A DNA stretch of 64,000 bases from Geodermatophilaceae bacterium (GTDB lineage Bacteria; Actinomycetota; Actinomycetes; Mycobacteriales; Geodermatophilaceae). The stretch lies in NCBI GenBank assembly GCA_013812145.1, contig JACCTY010000098.1, positions 1 to 64,000 on the forward strand, written 5' to 3'. The translations under genes and the position numbers were made by a program. A model generated the notes under the pieces. It was not told the origin of the DNA and did not search any database. It saw only the letters and a list, made by a program, of their open reading frames with translations. Positions 1 through 7,806 of the stretch are shown piece by piece. Position 1 is the first letter of the stretch, and every line of letters starts with the position of its first letter.

Positions 1-573
1 GCCCGCACCCGGGCCGCGGTGCACGTCACCGCCCCGTGGACCACCCTGGCCGGGCTGGACGACCAACCGTGCGAGTTGCGCGGATACGGACCGATCACCG
101 CCCAGCTCGCCCGGATCATCGCCGCCGACGCGACCTGGCGGCGGATCCTCACCGATCCGGCCTCGGGCACCGTGCGTGACGACGGCCGCGCCACCTACCC
201 CCCACCGGCGGCGCTCGCCGAGTTCGTCCGGGCCCGAGACGGGCACTGCCGGTTCCCCGGCTGCCGGCACCCAGCCGTCACCCGCGCCGGGCGCCTGGAC
301 CTGGACCACACTGAGCCGTTCCCCCGCGGGCCGACCGCGGACTACAACCTCGACGCGCTGTGCCGGCACCACCACCTGATCAAGACCCACACCCACTGGC
401 ACGTCCGGCAACGCTGGGAGGGCAGCCTGCTCTGGACCAGCCCCACCGGGCAGCAACACCCCACCGAACCCCGACCCGCCGACCACCACCCACCCCTGAC
501 CGCAGCCCTATGGCCAGACCAGCCACCCCAACCACCCCCCGATCCACCCGACCCCGACGACGAAGAGGACTGA
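1..573 (+). CDS. HNH endonuclease, 13E12/DUF222-type family, C-terminal part (5' end outside window)
   Basis: The frame is open from the first base, so the gene begins upstream of the window; the GTG at 19 is probably internal. The visible 190 residues hold a zinc-associated HNH module: CRFPGC, then LDLDHTEPFPRG, then ALCRHHHLIKTH. This is typical of the multicopy actinobacterial DUF222/13E12-repeat family, whose full members are roughly 400-500 residues with an N-terminal DUF222 region. The tail is proline-rich and low in complexity. The biological role of the family is not settled; many copies look selfish or mobile. Nothing in the neighbourhood suggests a dedicated partner. Confidence 0.85.
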   Translation, partial: ARTRAAVHVTAPWTTLAGLDDQPCELRGYGPITAQLARIIAADATWRRILTDPASGTVRDDGRATYPPPAALAEFVRARDGHCRFPGCRHPAVTRAGRLDLDHTEPFPRGPTADYNLDALCRHHHLIKTHTHWHVRQRWEGSLLWTSPTGQQHPTEPRPADHHPPLTAALWPDQPPQPPPDPPDPDDEED

Positions 574-702
574 AACAGCGGCCAGCGACAACTAGCCAGG
601 GAATGGCCGGCGCATGGCACACTGTTAGCAGTCACATAGGCAGAGTGCCAGCATCGCTGCCTGCTACCGCGTGAGCAGCCAGTAGGCCATCAGGAGGACC
701 AC

Positions 703-1104
703 GTGCCGACGTACCAGTACGCCTGCACGGTCGCGGATTGCGGCCACGAGTTCGATACCGTCCAGACATTCTCCGACACCGCGCTGACCGAGTGCCCGGA
801 GTGCTCGGGACGCCTGCGCAAGGTGTGGGGCTCAATCGGAGTCGTCTTCAAGGGTTCTGGCTTCTACCGCAACGACAGCCGGGAGACCAGCAAGAACGGC
901 GACGGCAAGAACGGCGACAGCAAGAGTGGGACCCAAGACTCCGCGCAGTCCAAGTCGGACCCGAAGGCTTCGTCCGACAATGCCGCGAGCGCTAAGTCAA
1001 CGAAGTCCGCTGGCGAGTCCAACACGACAACGACTTCGCCTTCGAAGGCCGGGAGCGACTCGTCCTCGGGCGCGAAGCGCAAGCCAGCGGCAGCGGCTTC
1101 CTAG
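703..1104 (+). CDS. FmdB-family zinc-ribbon protein
   Basis: The protein has 133 residues and starts at GTG 703, with AGGAGG about 7 nt upstream. Residues 1-60 form the FmdB/CxxC-CxxC regulatory-type zinc ribbon: PTYQYAC, then a GHEFD segment, then ECPECSGRLRKVW, ending in the conserved GSGFYRND. The second half is a hydrophilic Ser/Lys/Asp-rich tail of low complexity, as is common in actinobacterial members. The family was named from a methanol/amide regulator, but most members have no proven function; a metal- or nucleic-acid-binding role is inferred only. It sits upstream of a SAF-domain gene and mscL on the same strand. Confidence 0.85.
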   Translation: MPTYQYACTVADCGHEFDTVQTFSDTALTECPECSGRLRKVWGSIGVVFKGSGFYRNDSRETSKNGDGKNGDSKSGTQDSAQSKSDPKASSDNAASAKSTKSAGESNTTTTSPSKAGSDSSSGAKRKPAAAAS

Positions 1105-1225
1105 CCTGGAGCGGCTGTCTCCACAGGTGACCCGCGTTCTCCACAGCTGCTGATAACCGCCGGGTGAAGCCCGCATCTGGTCCTAGCGTCGATCTGTCAC
1201 ATCTGACGGCGGGCGGAGGACACCG

Positions 1226-1870
1226 ATGCGGCAGATCGACCGGATCCGGCTGACGGCGTGGCGGTGGGTGCGCTGGGGTCGTCGGCTGCTGGCGCTCGGT
1301 CTGTTGGCCACGGCCGCCGTACTGGCTGCCACCGAAGAGGGCCGCGACGAGCTGGCTGAACCGACCGTCGAGGTGCTCGTGGCCAGCCGGGAGCTGGCAG
1401 CCGGAACCGTTCTCGGCGCCGGAGACGTCGCAGCTCGAGCCTGGCCCATCCGGCTCGTTCCGGACGGAACGCTTACTCCGGCGGATGACCCGGCCGGACG
1501 GCTGCTGGCCGGCGCTATCCGAGCCGGCGAGGCGGTCACTGACGTTCGTCTGCTCGGCCCAGGGCTCGTCCAAGCGCTCGAACCAGGCCTGCGCGCCGTC
1601 CCCGTCCGGCTCACCGACGCCGGCGTGGGGGCGCTGCTACGTACCGGCGACCGAATCGACCTCTACGCGGTCAGCACCGGCATCGACGCGCAGAGCGAGC
1701 AGAGCACGCTGGTTGCGGCCTACGCCCTGGTGCTGGCCGTTCCGGCAGAGCAGGACACGGTGGTCCCGGAGGGCGGCATCATCGTCGTTGCGGTGCCCAG
1801 CACCACCGCGCTCAAGCTGGTGGCGGCCGCCTACACCCAGTCGATCGCCGCTACGCTGGCGCCGCCATGA
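1226..1870 (+). CDS. SAF-domain protein, CpaB/RcpC-like
   Basis: The protein has 214 residues. A basic N-terminus precedes one hydrophobic segment (about residues 20-35), followed by a SAF domain beginning VEVLVASRELAAGTVL and including PAGRLLAGAIRAGEAV. The C-terminal half resembles the RcpC/CpaB part that follows SAF in pilus-assembly proteins. No tad/flp pilus genes are nearby, so a pilus role is not supported by context. The start is ATG 1226, with GGCGGGCGGAGGA just upstream. The following mscL gene starts 36 nt downstream on the same strand. It is probably a membrane-anchored extracytoplasmic protein whose partner is unknown. Confidence 0.75.
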   Translation: MRQIDRIRLTAWRWVRWGRRLLALGLLATAAVLAATEEGRDELAEPTVEVLVASRELAAGTVLGAGDVAARAWPIRLVPDGTLTPADDPAGRLLAGAIRAGEAVTDVRLLGPGLVQALEPGLRAVPVRLTDAGVGALLRTGDRIDLYAVSTGIDAQSEQSTLVAAYALVLAVPAEQDTVVPEGGIIVVAVPSTTALKLVAAAYTQSIAATLAPP

Positions 1871-1906
1871 CGGGCCCAGATCCGTCCGCCAGCCACTGGA
1901 GGCAAC

Positions 1907-2317
1907 ATGCTGAAGGGGTTCAAGGACTTCCTGCTGCGAGGAAACGTCGTCGACCTCGCCGTTGCCGTCGTCATCGGCGTCGCATTCGCGGCCGTAGTCG
2001 CAGCGTTCACCGCGGCCTTCTTGACGCCGCTCATCGCGATGGTCACCGGCGGTGGCGGTGTCGGCGGGACGTTCACGATCAACGGTGAGTCCTTCGACTA
2101 CGGATCGTTCATCTCCGCACTCATCGCGTTCATCCTGACTGCCGCGGTGATCTACCTCGTCGTCGTCGTGCCGATTCGCAGGATTCAGGAGCGGCGCCAA
2201 CGCGGCGAGGAGGCCGGCCAGGCGGCGCCGACCGACGTCGAGCTCCTCGCGGAGATCCGGGACCTGCTAGCCGCGCAGCAGCGGGTCGCACCGCAGGCGT
2301 CGGAGAAGACAATCTGA
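1907..2317 (+). CDS. mscL: Large-conductance mechanosensitive channel MscL
   Basis: At 136 residues the length is normal for MscL. The signature N-terminus is present: MLKGFKDFLLRGNVVDLAVA leading into TM1 with the G/A-rich pore-lining helix. A periplasmic loop follows, then TM2 (about residues 68-90), and a charged cytoplasmic helix (RRIQERRQRGEEA ... DVELLAEIRDLLA). The protein forms a homopentameric emergency valve that opens under membrane tension during hypo-osmotic shock. It starts at ATG 1907 behind GGAGG (about 1898). The next genes converge on its 3' end. Confidence 0.95.
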   Translation: MLKGFKDFLLRGNVVDLAVAVVIGVAFAAVVAAFTAAFLTPLIAMVTGGGGVGGTFTINGESFDYGSFISALIAFILTAAVIYLVVVVPIRRIQERRQRGEEAGQAAPTDVELLAEIRDLLAAQQRVAPQASEKTI

Positions 2318-2354
2318 CTCGCGAGGATCGCTCCGCCGGACGCGGGGCGGCGAC

Positions 2355-2522
2355 TCAGCCACCGTGATGGGGCGGGCGCTCCCGGAGGTAGCGCTCGTCC
2401 TCGCCGCCGTCCTCGTCCCGTCGCTCGCCCCATGCCTCGCCGGTCTCGTCCCGGGTCAGGCGCGGAAGTACGGGTTGCCGGTCGTTGCGGTCGGAAGGTT
2501 GCGGCTGCTCTCGGTCGGACAT
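2355..2522 (-). CDS. Small conserved-looking acidic protein, unknown function
   Basis: This 55-residue ORF starts at an ATG (complement of 2520-2522) and reads MSDREQPQPSDRNDR..., then RDETGEAWGER, ending LRERPPHHGG. The charged, low-complexity composition and the ERPPHH tail resemble a short hypothetical protein I have seen beside other actinobacterial genes, but I cannot name a family. A longer start at MMDSMSD (2534) is possible, with GAGG close upstream. Its start codon overlaps that of the divergent MBL-fold gene (ATG 2521), so the two would share a promoter region. It could be spurious. Confidence 0.45.
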   Translation of the reverse strand: MSDREQPQPSDRNDRQPVLPRLTRDETGEAWGERRDEDGGEDERYLRERPPHHGG

Positions 2523-3471
2523 GCTGTCCATCATGACCTCGCGCACCTGGCCAGGCAGCTTCGCCGACCGGATGACCCAGCCGCTGCCGGGTCCGGGTGA
2601 GTTCCTCAGGCTGTCCCGCGAGGGCGGATTCCGCGGTCGCGAAAATCCGGCCCGGGAGGTCGGCCAGGTTCTGCGGGTGACCCAGCAGCTTCCCGAGCTG
2701 ACCCCGAACCAGACGAGCGTCACCTGGGTCGGGCACGCCAGCTATGTGATCCGGACCGGCGGCCTGAGCGTGCTCGCCGACCCGGTCTGGTCGGAGTCGA
2801 TTCCTGGCCGGATCCGGCGACTCACGCCGACGGGGATCGACTGGGATCAGCTCCCTCCGGTCGATACCGTCCTGATCAGCCACAACCACTACGACCACCT
2901 CGACAGCCCGACCATCAAGCGGCTGCCTCGCAGCACCCCGATGCTGGTGCCGGCGGCGCTCGCTCCCTGGTTCACCCGGCGCGGCTTCACCTCCGTCACC
3001 GAGCTCGACTGGTGGGAGCAGGCGACCGTCGGCGATGTCCGGTTCGAGTTCGTCCCGGCGCACCACTGGAGCCGACGCGGGCTGCGAGACCTCAATCGCA
3101 CGCTGTGGGGCGGCTGGATCATTCAAGCTCCGCGCGGCCCCCTCCTGTATTTCGCCGGCGACTCCGGGTACGGCGATCGGTTCGCCGCGATCGGCGAAAG
3201 GCATCCCGGAATCGAGCTGGCGATGATGCCGATCGGCGCGTATGCGCCGCGCTGGTTCATGGGCAGCGCACACATGGATCCCGCCGAGGCGGTGCAGGCC
3301 ACGCTCGACGTCGGTGCCAATCGGATGGCCTGGATGCACTGGGGAGCATTTGTACTGAGCCAGGAACCGATGGCCGAGCCGGCCCGGCTGGCTCGTGCGG
3401 CCTGGCACAGCGCCGGCAGGCCAGCCGAGGACCTCTGGGACCTAGCGATCGGCGAGTCCCGCGTCCTCTGA
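2521..3471 (+). CDS. MBL-fold metal-dependent hydrolase, NAPE-PLD/UlaG-like
   Basis: The protein has about 316 residues. It has the metallo-beta-lactamase fold with the metal-binding motif SHNHYDHLD, an early TWVGHASYVIRTGG strand typical of the NAPE-PLD-like branch, a later PAHHWSRRG, and YFAGDSGYG carrying the bridging Asp. MHWGAF near the end supplies the last His. Members hydrolyse phosphodiester or lactone bonds; the substrate here is unknown. The start is ATG 2521 or the in-frame ATG 2533, neither with a clear Shine-Dalgarno; a TTG at 2485 is less likely. The 3' end overlaps the convergent ERCC4 gene by 30 nt. Confidence 0.88.
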   Translation: MLSIMTSRTWPGSFADRMTQPLPGPGEFLRLSREGGFRGRENPAREVGQVLRVTQQLPELTPNQTSVTWVGHASYVIRTGGLSVLADPVWSESIPGRIRRLTPTGIDWDQLPPVDTVLISHNHYDHLDSPTIKRLPRSTPMLVPAALAPWFTRRGFTSVTELDWWEQATVGDVRFEFVPAHHWSRRGLRDLNRTLWGGWIIQAPRGPLLYFAGDSGYGDRFAAIGERHPGIELAMMPIGAYAPRWFMGSAHMDPAEAVQATLDVGANRMAWMHWGAFVLSQEPMAEPARLARAAWHSAGRPAEDLWDLAIGESRVL

Positions 3472-4440
3472 CGGCCGGTGCGCCGCCTCGTAGGCGACCA
3501 CGATCTCCGGGCGCAGCCGCCCGCGGTCAGATACCGGAAGCCCCATGTCCAGCGCCCAGATTCGAATCTCGGCAGTAGTCGGCGGCCGGGCGAGCAGTTC
3601 TCCCGCCGAGATCAGGGTCTGCTCGAGACCGACCGTCTGATGCTGCTGGGACAGTTCGACGTACGCCGCCGCCAAGAACCGGTACGTCCAGTCCTCGGCC
3701 AGCGCCCGCGTCTCACAGAACACGATCGGGACCGTCGGCCAGCGGACCTGTGCCTCCGCCAGGCCGTCCGCGACCACGGACGGCCGGACGTGCTCCAACC
3801 CGAATACGCGGGAGTACCGATCCTCCACGACGAGCGCCGCCCGGGGCAGCGTCGCCAGGTCGGCCAAGGCATAGCCCAGCCGGCCGCTGGTGAGGCTGCC
3901 GGCAAGGTCGGGCAGGCTCTTGCGTTCGACGCACGCCACCACGACGCCGTCCACTTCGATTCCGTAGTCGCCGGCGGGCAGCCGACGGGCGACGACCTCC
4001 GCCTGCTGCCGGCTGAAGCGATAGGCATACTTCTCCGCCGTGTCCACCAGGATCCTCGGCCGCAGCAGTCCCTGCGCACGTCCCGTGGGAACCGCAACTC
4101 GCGGCCGAGCCTGCTTCGTTGTCCGCGCGGTCTGCCAGAACACCGCCTCCCGGCCGCCCTTGAGCATCGTGAACACCAGCTGCGAGCGGTTCTCCCGAGC
4201 CCGATCCAAAACCAGGTCGATCGCCGGACCCCGCCGTACGCAGGACCGGGTCGGGACCCGCTCGACGATCTCCGCGTCCGCTGGCCAGCCGTCGGCGCGA
4301 TGGCAGTAGACCTTGCTCGTGCGCGGCCACATCTCGCGAGCCTTGAGTACGACGCCACGCGGCCCCAGCGGGATTCGCAGCAGATACGGCAACGTCGAGT
4401 CCGCGTCGGGGTTGCGCGCAATGACGAAGTCGTCCGGCAC
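3442..4440 (-). CDS. ERCC4-type nuclease with C-terminal Lsr2-like DNA-binding segment
   Basis: The protein has 332 residues. Residues about 128-260 form an ERCC4/XPF-type nuclease core: LVDTAEKYAY, then GDYGIEV and VERKSLPDL, matching the GDx(n)ERKx3D active-site signature. Residues about 288-322 read AEIRIWALDMG then VSDRGRL, then VVAYEAAH, which closely resembles the DNA-binding C-terminal domain of the nucleoid protein Lsr2. The N-terminal 120 residues are not recognised. I infer a DNA-structure-specific nuclease directed to AT-rich or xenogeneic DNA by the Lsr2-like tail; this has not been shown. It is divergent from hutH with only about 30 nt between the starts. Confidence 0.82.
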   Translation of the reverse strand: MPDDFVIARNPDADSTLPYLLRIPLGPRGVVLKAREMWPRTSKVYCHRADGWPADAEIVERVPTRSCVRRGPAIDLVLDRARENRSQLVFTMLKGGREAVFWQTARTTKQARPRVAVPTGRAQGLLRPRILVDTAEKYAYRFSRQQAEVVARRLPAGDYGIEVDGVVVACVERKSLPDLAGSLTSGRLGYALADLATLPRAALVVEDRYSRVFGLEHVRPSVVADGLAEAQVRWPTVPIVFCETRALAEDWTYRFLAAAYVELSQQHQTVGLEQTLISAGELLARPPTTAEIRIWALDMGLPVSDRGRLRPEIVVAYEAAHRPSEDAGLADR

Positions 4441-4470
4441 GCTGCCATTCTGCCGGGCCGGGGTGGTTCG

Positions 4471-6066
4471 ATGTGCGCCATGACGTCAGTCGCCGGCGGC
4501 TCCGTGACACCAGTCGCCGGCGGCTCCGTGACACCAGTCGCCGTCGGCCTGGCCCCCTTGCAGCCCGCGGACGTCGTCGCGGTCGCCCGGCACGGCGTCC
4601 AGGTGAGACTCACCGACGAGGCGGTCGCCGCCATGACCGAGTCGCGCACACACATCGAGGCGCTCGCTGCCAGCAGCACCCCGGCGTACGGCGTTTCCAC
4701 CGGGTTCGGCGCTCTGGCGAACCGGCACATCCCGGCCGAACTGCGGGCGGCGCTGCAGCGCTCCCTGATCCGTTCGCACGCCGCGAGCTCCGGCGACGAT
4801 GTCGAACGGGCGGTTGTGCGCGCGCTCATGGTGCTGCGGTTGCGCACCCTGGCCACGGGGCGAACCGGCATCCACCCGCAGACCGCCCGGACGTTGGCAG
4901 CGCTGATCAACGCCGGCATCACGCCGGTCGTCCGCGAGTACGGATCGCTGGGCTGCTCCGGCGACCTCGCCCCGCTGTCCCATGTCGCGCTCGCTCTGAT
5001 GGGCGAGGGAGAGGTCCGCGACTGCGAGGGGGTACGGCAAACCGCGGCCGCTGCCCTGGCCGCCGCCGGAATCTCACCGGTCGAGTTGGCAGCCAAGGAG
5101 GGACTGGCGCTCATCAACGGCACCGACGGCATGCTCGGCATGCTGCTGCTGGCCTGCCACGACCTGGCCGAACTGCTGCAGGTGGCAGACGTCTGCGCTG
5201 CGATGAGCGTCGAGGCACTGCTCGGCACCGACCGGGTCTTCGCCGCCGACCTGCTTGCGCTGCGCTCACAACCAGGCCAGCAGACGGCCGCGGCGAACAT
5301 GCGCAAGCTCCTCGCCGACTCCCCGATCATGGAAAGCCACCGCGGGCCGGACTGCACCCTGGTGCAGGACGCGTACTCTCTGCGCTGCGCCCCGCAGGTG
5401 GCGGGCGCCGCGCGGGACACCGTGGCGTATGCGCTCTCAGTGGCCGCCAACGAACTCGACAGCGTCATCGACAACCCGGCGGTACTGCCCGACGGCCGGG
5501 TCGAGTCCAACGGCAACTTCCACGGCGCTCCGGTCGGCTACGTGCTGGACTTCCTCGCCATCGCCACCGCCGACGTGGCGAGCATCTCCGAGCGCCGCAC
5601 CGACCGGATGCTCGACGTGCACCGTTCCCACGGCCTGCCGCCTTTCCTGGCGCACGATCCCGGCGTCGACTCCGGCCACATGATCGCCCACTACACCCAG
5701 GCCGCGATCGTGAGCGAGCTCAAGCGGCTCGCCGTACCCGCGTCTGTCGACTCGATACCGACGTCGGCGATGCAGGAGGACCACGTCTCGATGGGCTGGT
5801 CGGCCGGCCGCAAGCTGCACAAGGCGATCGACGGGCTGCGGCAGGTGCTGGCGATCGAGCTGCTCACCGCCGCCCGAGCCCTGGACCTGCGATCCCCGCT
5901 CGTGCCCGGCCCGGCGGCTCGCGCGGTCGTCGCCGCGCTCCGGCAAAGCGTTCCGACCGTCGGCCCGGATCGCTGGCTGGCGCCGGAGATCGACGCTGCC
6001 GTCGCGGCCGTCGCCGATCGGAGGCTGCTGACCGCAGCCGAGTCCGTCACCGGCCCGCTGGCCTGA
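4471..6066 (+). CDS. hutH: Histidine ammonia-lyase (histidase)
   Basis: This enzyme catalyses the first step of histidine degradation, L-histidine to trans-urocanate plus ammonia. At about 531 residues it is slightly longer than usual because of a repetitive N-terminus (see the 24-bp repeat). Family landmarks are [11 protein letters not shown], the MIO cofactor loop [14 protein letters not shown], and [12 protein letters not shown]. The MIO tripeptide is Cys-Ser-Gly rather than the textbook Ala-Ser-Gly. ATG 4471 is chosen (GGGGTGG just upstream); ATG 4480 or GTG 4504/4528 inside the repeat would give a more family-like length. hutU follows after 10 nt, so it heads the hut operon. Confidence 0.93.
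   Translation: MCAMTSVAGGSVTPVAGGSVTPVAVGLAPLQPADVVAVARHGVQVRLTDEAVAAMTESRTHIEALAASSTPAYGVSTGFGALANRHIPAELRAALQRSLIRSHAASSGDDVERAVVRALMVLRLRTLATGRTGIHPQTARTLAALINAGITPVVREYGSLGCSGDLAPLSHVALALMGEGEVRDCEGVRQTAAAALAAAGISPVELAAKEGLALINGTDGMLGMLLLACHDLAELLQVADVCAAMSVEALLGTDRVFAADLLALRSQPGQQTAAANMRKLLADSPIMESHRGPDCTLVQDAYSLRCAPQVAGAARDTVAYALSVAANELDSVIDNPAVLPDGRVESNGNFHGAPVGYVLDFLAIATADVASISERRTDRMLDVHRSHGLPPFLAHDPGVDSGHMIAHYTQAAIVSELKRLAVPASVDSIPTSAMQEDHVSMGWSAGRKLHKAIDGLRQVLAIELLTAARALDLRSPLVPGPAARAVVAALRQSVPTVGPDRWLAPEIDAAVAAVADRRLLTAAESVTGPLA
4491..4538 (+). repeat. 24-bp perfect tandem duplication at the 5' end of hutH
   Basis: Two exact copies of a 24-bp unit (4491-4514 and 4515-4538) are followed by a partial third unit. 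In frame they encode two copies of VAGGSVTP, extending the histidase N-terminus. Each unit contains a GTG (4504, 4528) that could serve as a start. Confidence 0.95.
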
Positions 6067-6076
6067 AGGGGGTCCC

Positions 6077-7777
6077 ATGTCCGAACCGCGAACCGTCCGT
6101 GCCGCACGTGGCACCGACCTGCGCTGCCAGGGTTGGCCGCAGGAGGCCGCGCTGCGGATGCTGGAGAACAACCTCGACCCCGACGTCGCCGAACGACCCG
6201 ACGACCTCGTCGTCTACGGCGGCACCGGCCGGGCCGCGCGGAGCTGGTCGGCGTACGACGCCATCGTCCGGTCGCTGACCGCGCTCGGGCCGGAAGAGAC
6301 ACTGCTGGTGCAGTCCGGCAAGCCGGTCGGGGTGTTCCTCACGCACGCGTGGGCGCCGAGGGTGCTGATCGCGAACTCCAACCTGGTGCCGGACTGGGCC
6401 AACTGGCCGGAGTTCCGCCGGCTGGAGCAGGCCGGGCTGACGATGTACGGTCAGATGACCGCCGGTTCCTGGATCTACATCGGGACGCAGGGGATCCTGC
6501 AGGGAACGTACGAGACGTTTGCCGCCGTCGCGGCGAAGCGGTTCAACGGGACGCTCGCCGGGACACTGACCCTGACCGCCGGCTGCGGCGGGATGGGCGG
6601 AGCGCAGCCGCTCGCCGTCACCATGAACGGCGGCGCGGTCATCGTCATCGACATCGACCCGGTCCGGCTGCGGCGAAGGGTTGAGGGGCGCTACCTCGAC
6701 ACCGTCGCGTCCACTGTGGACGATGCCGTTGCCCAAGCGGTGTCGGCGAAAGAGGATCGGCGGGCCCTGTCCGTCGGGCTCGTCGGCAACGCCGCGGTCC
6801 TGGTCCCACGGCTGCTCCGGATGGGTGTGCCGATAGACATCGTCACCGACCAGACCTCGGCGCACGATCCGCTGTCCTACATACCTGAAGATGTCGACCT
6901 GCCCGACGCCGACGACTACGCAGCCAAGAAGCCGGAGGAGTTCACCGATCGCGCCCGCGCATCGATGGTCAAGCACGTGGAGGCCATGGTCGGCTTTCAG
7001 GACGCCGGCGCGGAGGTCTTCGACTACGGCAACTCGATCCGGGGTGAGGCGGCCCTCGGCGGGTACGATCGCGCGTTCAGCTTTCCGGGCTTCGTGCCGG
7101 CCTACATCCGTCCGTTGTTCTGCGAGGGCAGGGGACCGTTCCGGTGGGCGGCACTGTCCGGTGACCCGGCCGACATCGCCGCCACCGACCGGGCGATCCT
7201 GGAGCTGTTCCCGGAGAACGAGGCGCTGGCCCGGTGGATCGAGCTGGCCGGAGAGCGGGTCGCTTTCCAGGGGCTGCCGGCCCGGATCTGCTGGCTCGGC
7301 TACGGCGAGCGGGACAAGGCCGGCGCGCGATTCAACGACATGGTCGCCTCCGGTGAACTCAAGGCACCCGTCGTGATCGGACGGGACCACCTGGACTGCG
7401 GTTCGGTCGCGTCGCCGTACCGGGAGACCGAAGGCATGGCCGACGGCTCCGACGCGATCGCCGACTGGCCGCTGCTCAACGCCATGCTGAACGTCGCCAG
7501 CGGCGCGTCGTGGGTGTCCATCCATCACGGCGGGGGTGTCGGCATCGGCCGATCCATCCACGCCGGTCAGGTCTGCGTCGCCGACGGCACCGCACTCGCC
7601 GGCGAGAAGATCGAGCGAGTGCTCACGAACGACCCCGGGATGGGTGTCATCCGGCACGTCGACGCCGGCTACGACCGGGCCGACGAGGTTGCCGACGAGC
7701 GCGGCGTCCACATCCCCATGCGCCCTGCCTCCGCCGATCTTGGTCCAATCAACCCCTCAGGCGCCGTGAGACGTTGA
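6077..7777 (+). CDS. hutU: Urocanate hydratase
   Basis: Second step of histidine catabolism: urocanate plus water to 4-imidazolone-5-propionate, using tightly bound NAD+. At 566 residues it is close to the usual length of about 555. Typical features are [20 protein letters not shown] near the N-terminus, [29 protein letters not shown], the NAD-binding [13 protein letters not shown] and a late HHGGGVGIG. It starts at ATG 6077, with AAGGGGGTC upstream. The last 15 residues lie inside a 61-bp palindromic repeat (from 7733), so the C-terminus looks altered by insertion of that element. Confidence 0.96.
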   Translation: MSEPRTVRAARGTDLRCQGWPQEAALRMLENNLDPDVAERPDDLVVYGGTGRAARSWSAYDAIVRSLTALGPEETLLVQSGKPVGVFLTHAWAPRVLIANSNLVPDWANWPEFRRLEQAGLTMYGQMTAGSWIYIGTQGILQGTYETFAAVAAKRFNGTLAGTLTLTAGCGGMGGAQPLAVTMNGGAVIVIDIDPVRLRRRVEGRYLDTVASTVDDAVAQAVSAKEDRRALSVGLVGNAAVLVPRLLRMGVPIDIVTDQTSAHDPLSYIPEDVDLPDADDYAAKKPEEFTDRARASMVKHVEAMVGFQDAGAEVFDYGNSIRGEAALGGYDRAFSFPGFVPAYIRPLFCEGRGPFRWAALSGDPADIAATDRAILELFPENEALARWIELAGERVAFQGLPARICWLGYGERDKAGARFNDMVASGELKAPVVIGRDHLDCGSVASPYRETEGMADGSDAIADWPLLNAMLNVASGASWVSIHHGGGVGIGRSIHAGQVCVADGTALAGEKIERVLTNDPGMGVIRHVDAGYDRADEVADERGVHIPMRPASADLGPINPSGAVRR

Positions 7778-7793
7778 CAAGACCAAGATCGGC
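7733..7793. repeat. 61-bp palindromic repeat, copy 1
   Basis: The 21-bp arms begin GCCGATCTTGGTC and end GACCAAGATCGGC, pairing at 18 of 21 positions around a 19-nt loop. A second copy of identical length lies at 60461-60521, with 50 of 61 positions identical by my alignment. This copy covers the last 45 nt of hutU, including its stop, and the gap before the M20 gene. Confidence 0.93.
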
Positions 7794-7806
7794 AAGCTTT
7801 GAGGCG

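Noticed and set aside
1118-1147. Two TCTCCACAG words that resemble DnaA boxes
   Set aside because: Only two weak matches, with no AT-rich region, dnaA or dnaN nearby; there is not enough to call an origin.
2364-2600. Plus-strand ORF of 78 codons between mscL and the MBL gene
   Set aside because: Its sequence is antisense to the small minus-strand ORF and shows no family features or RBS.
3478-4470. Long plus-strand open frame running into hutH from 3478
   Set aside because: It is antisense to the ERCC4 gene, its composition is not protein-like, and histidase family sequence begins only after 4471. It is a high-GC shadow frame.
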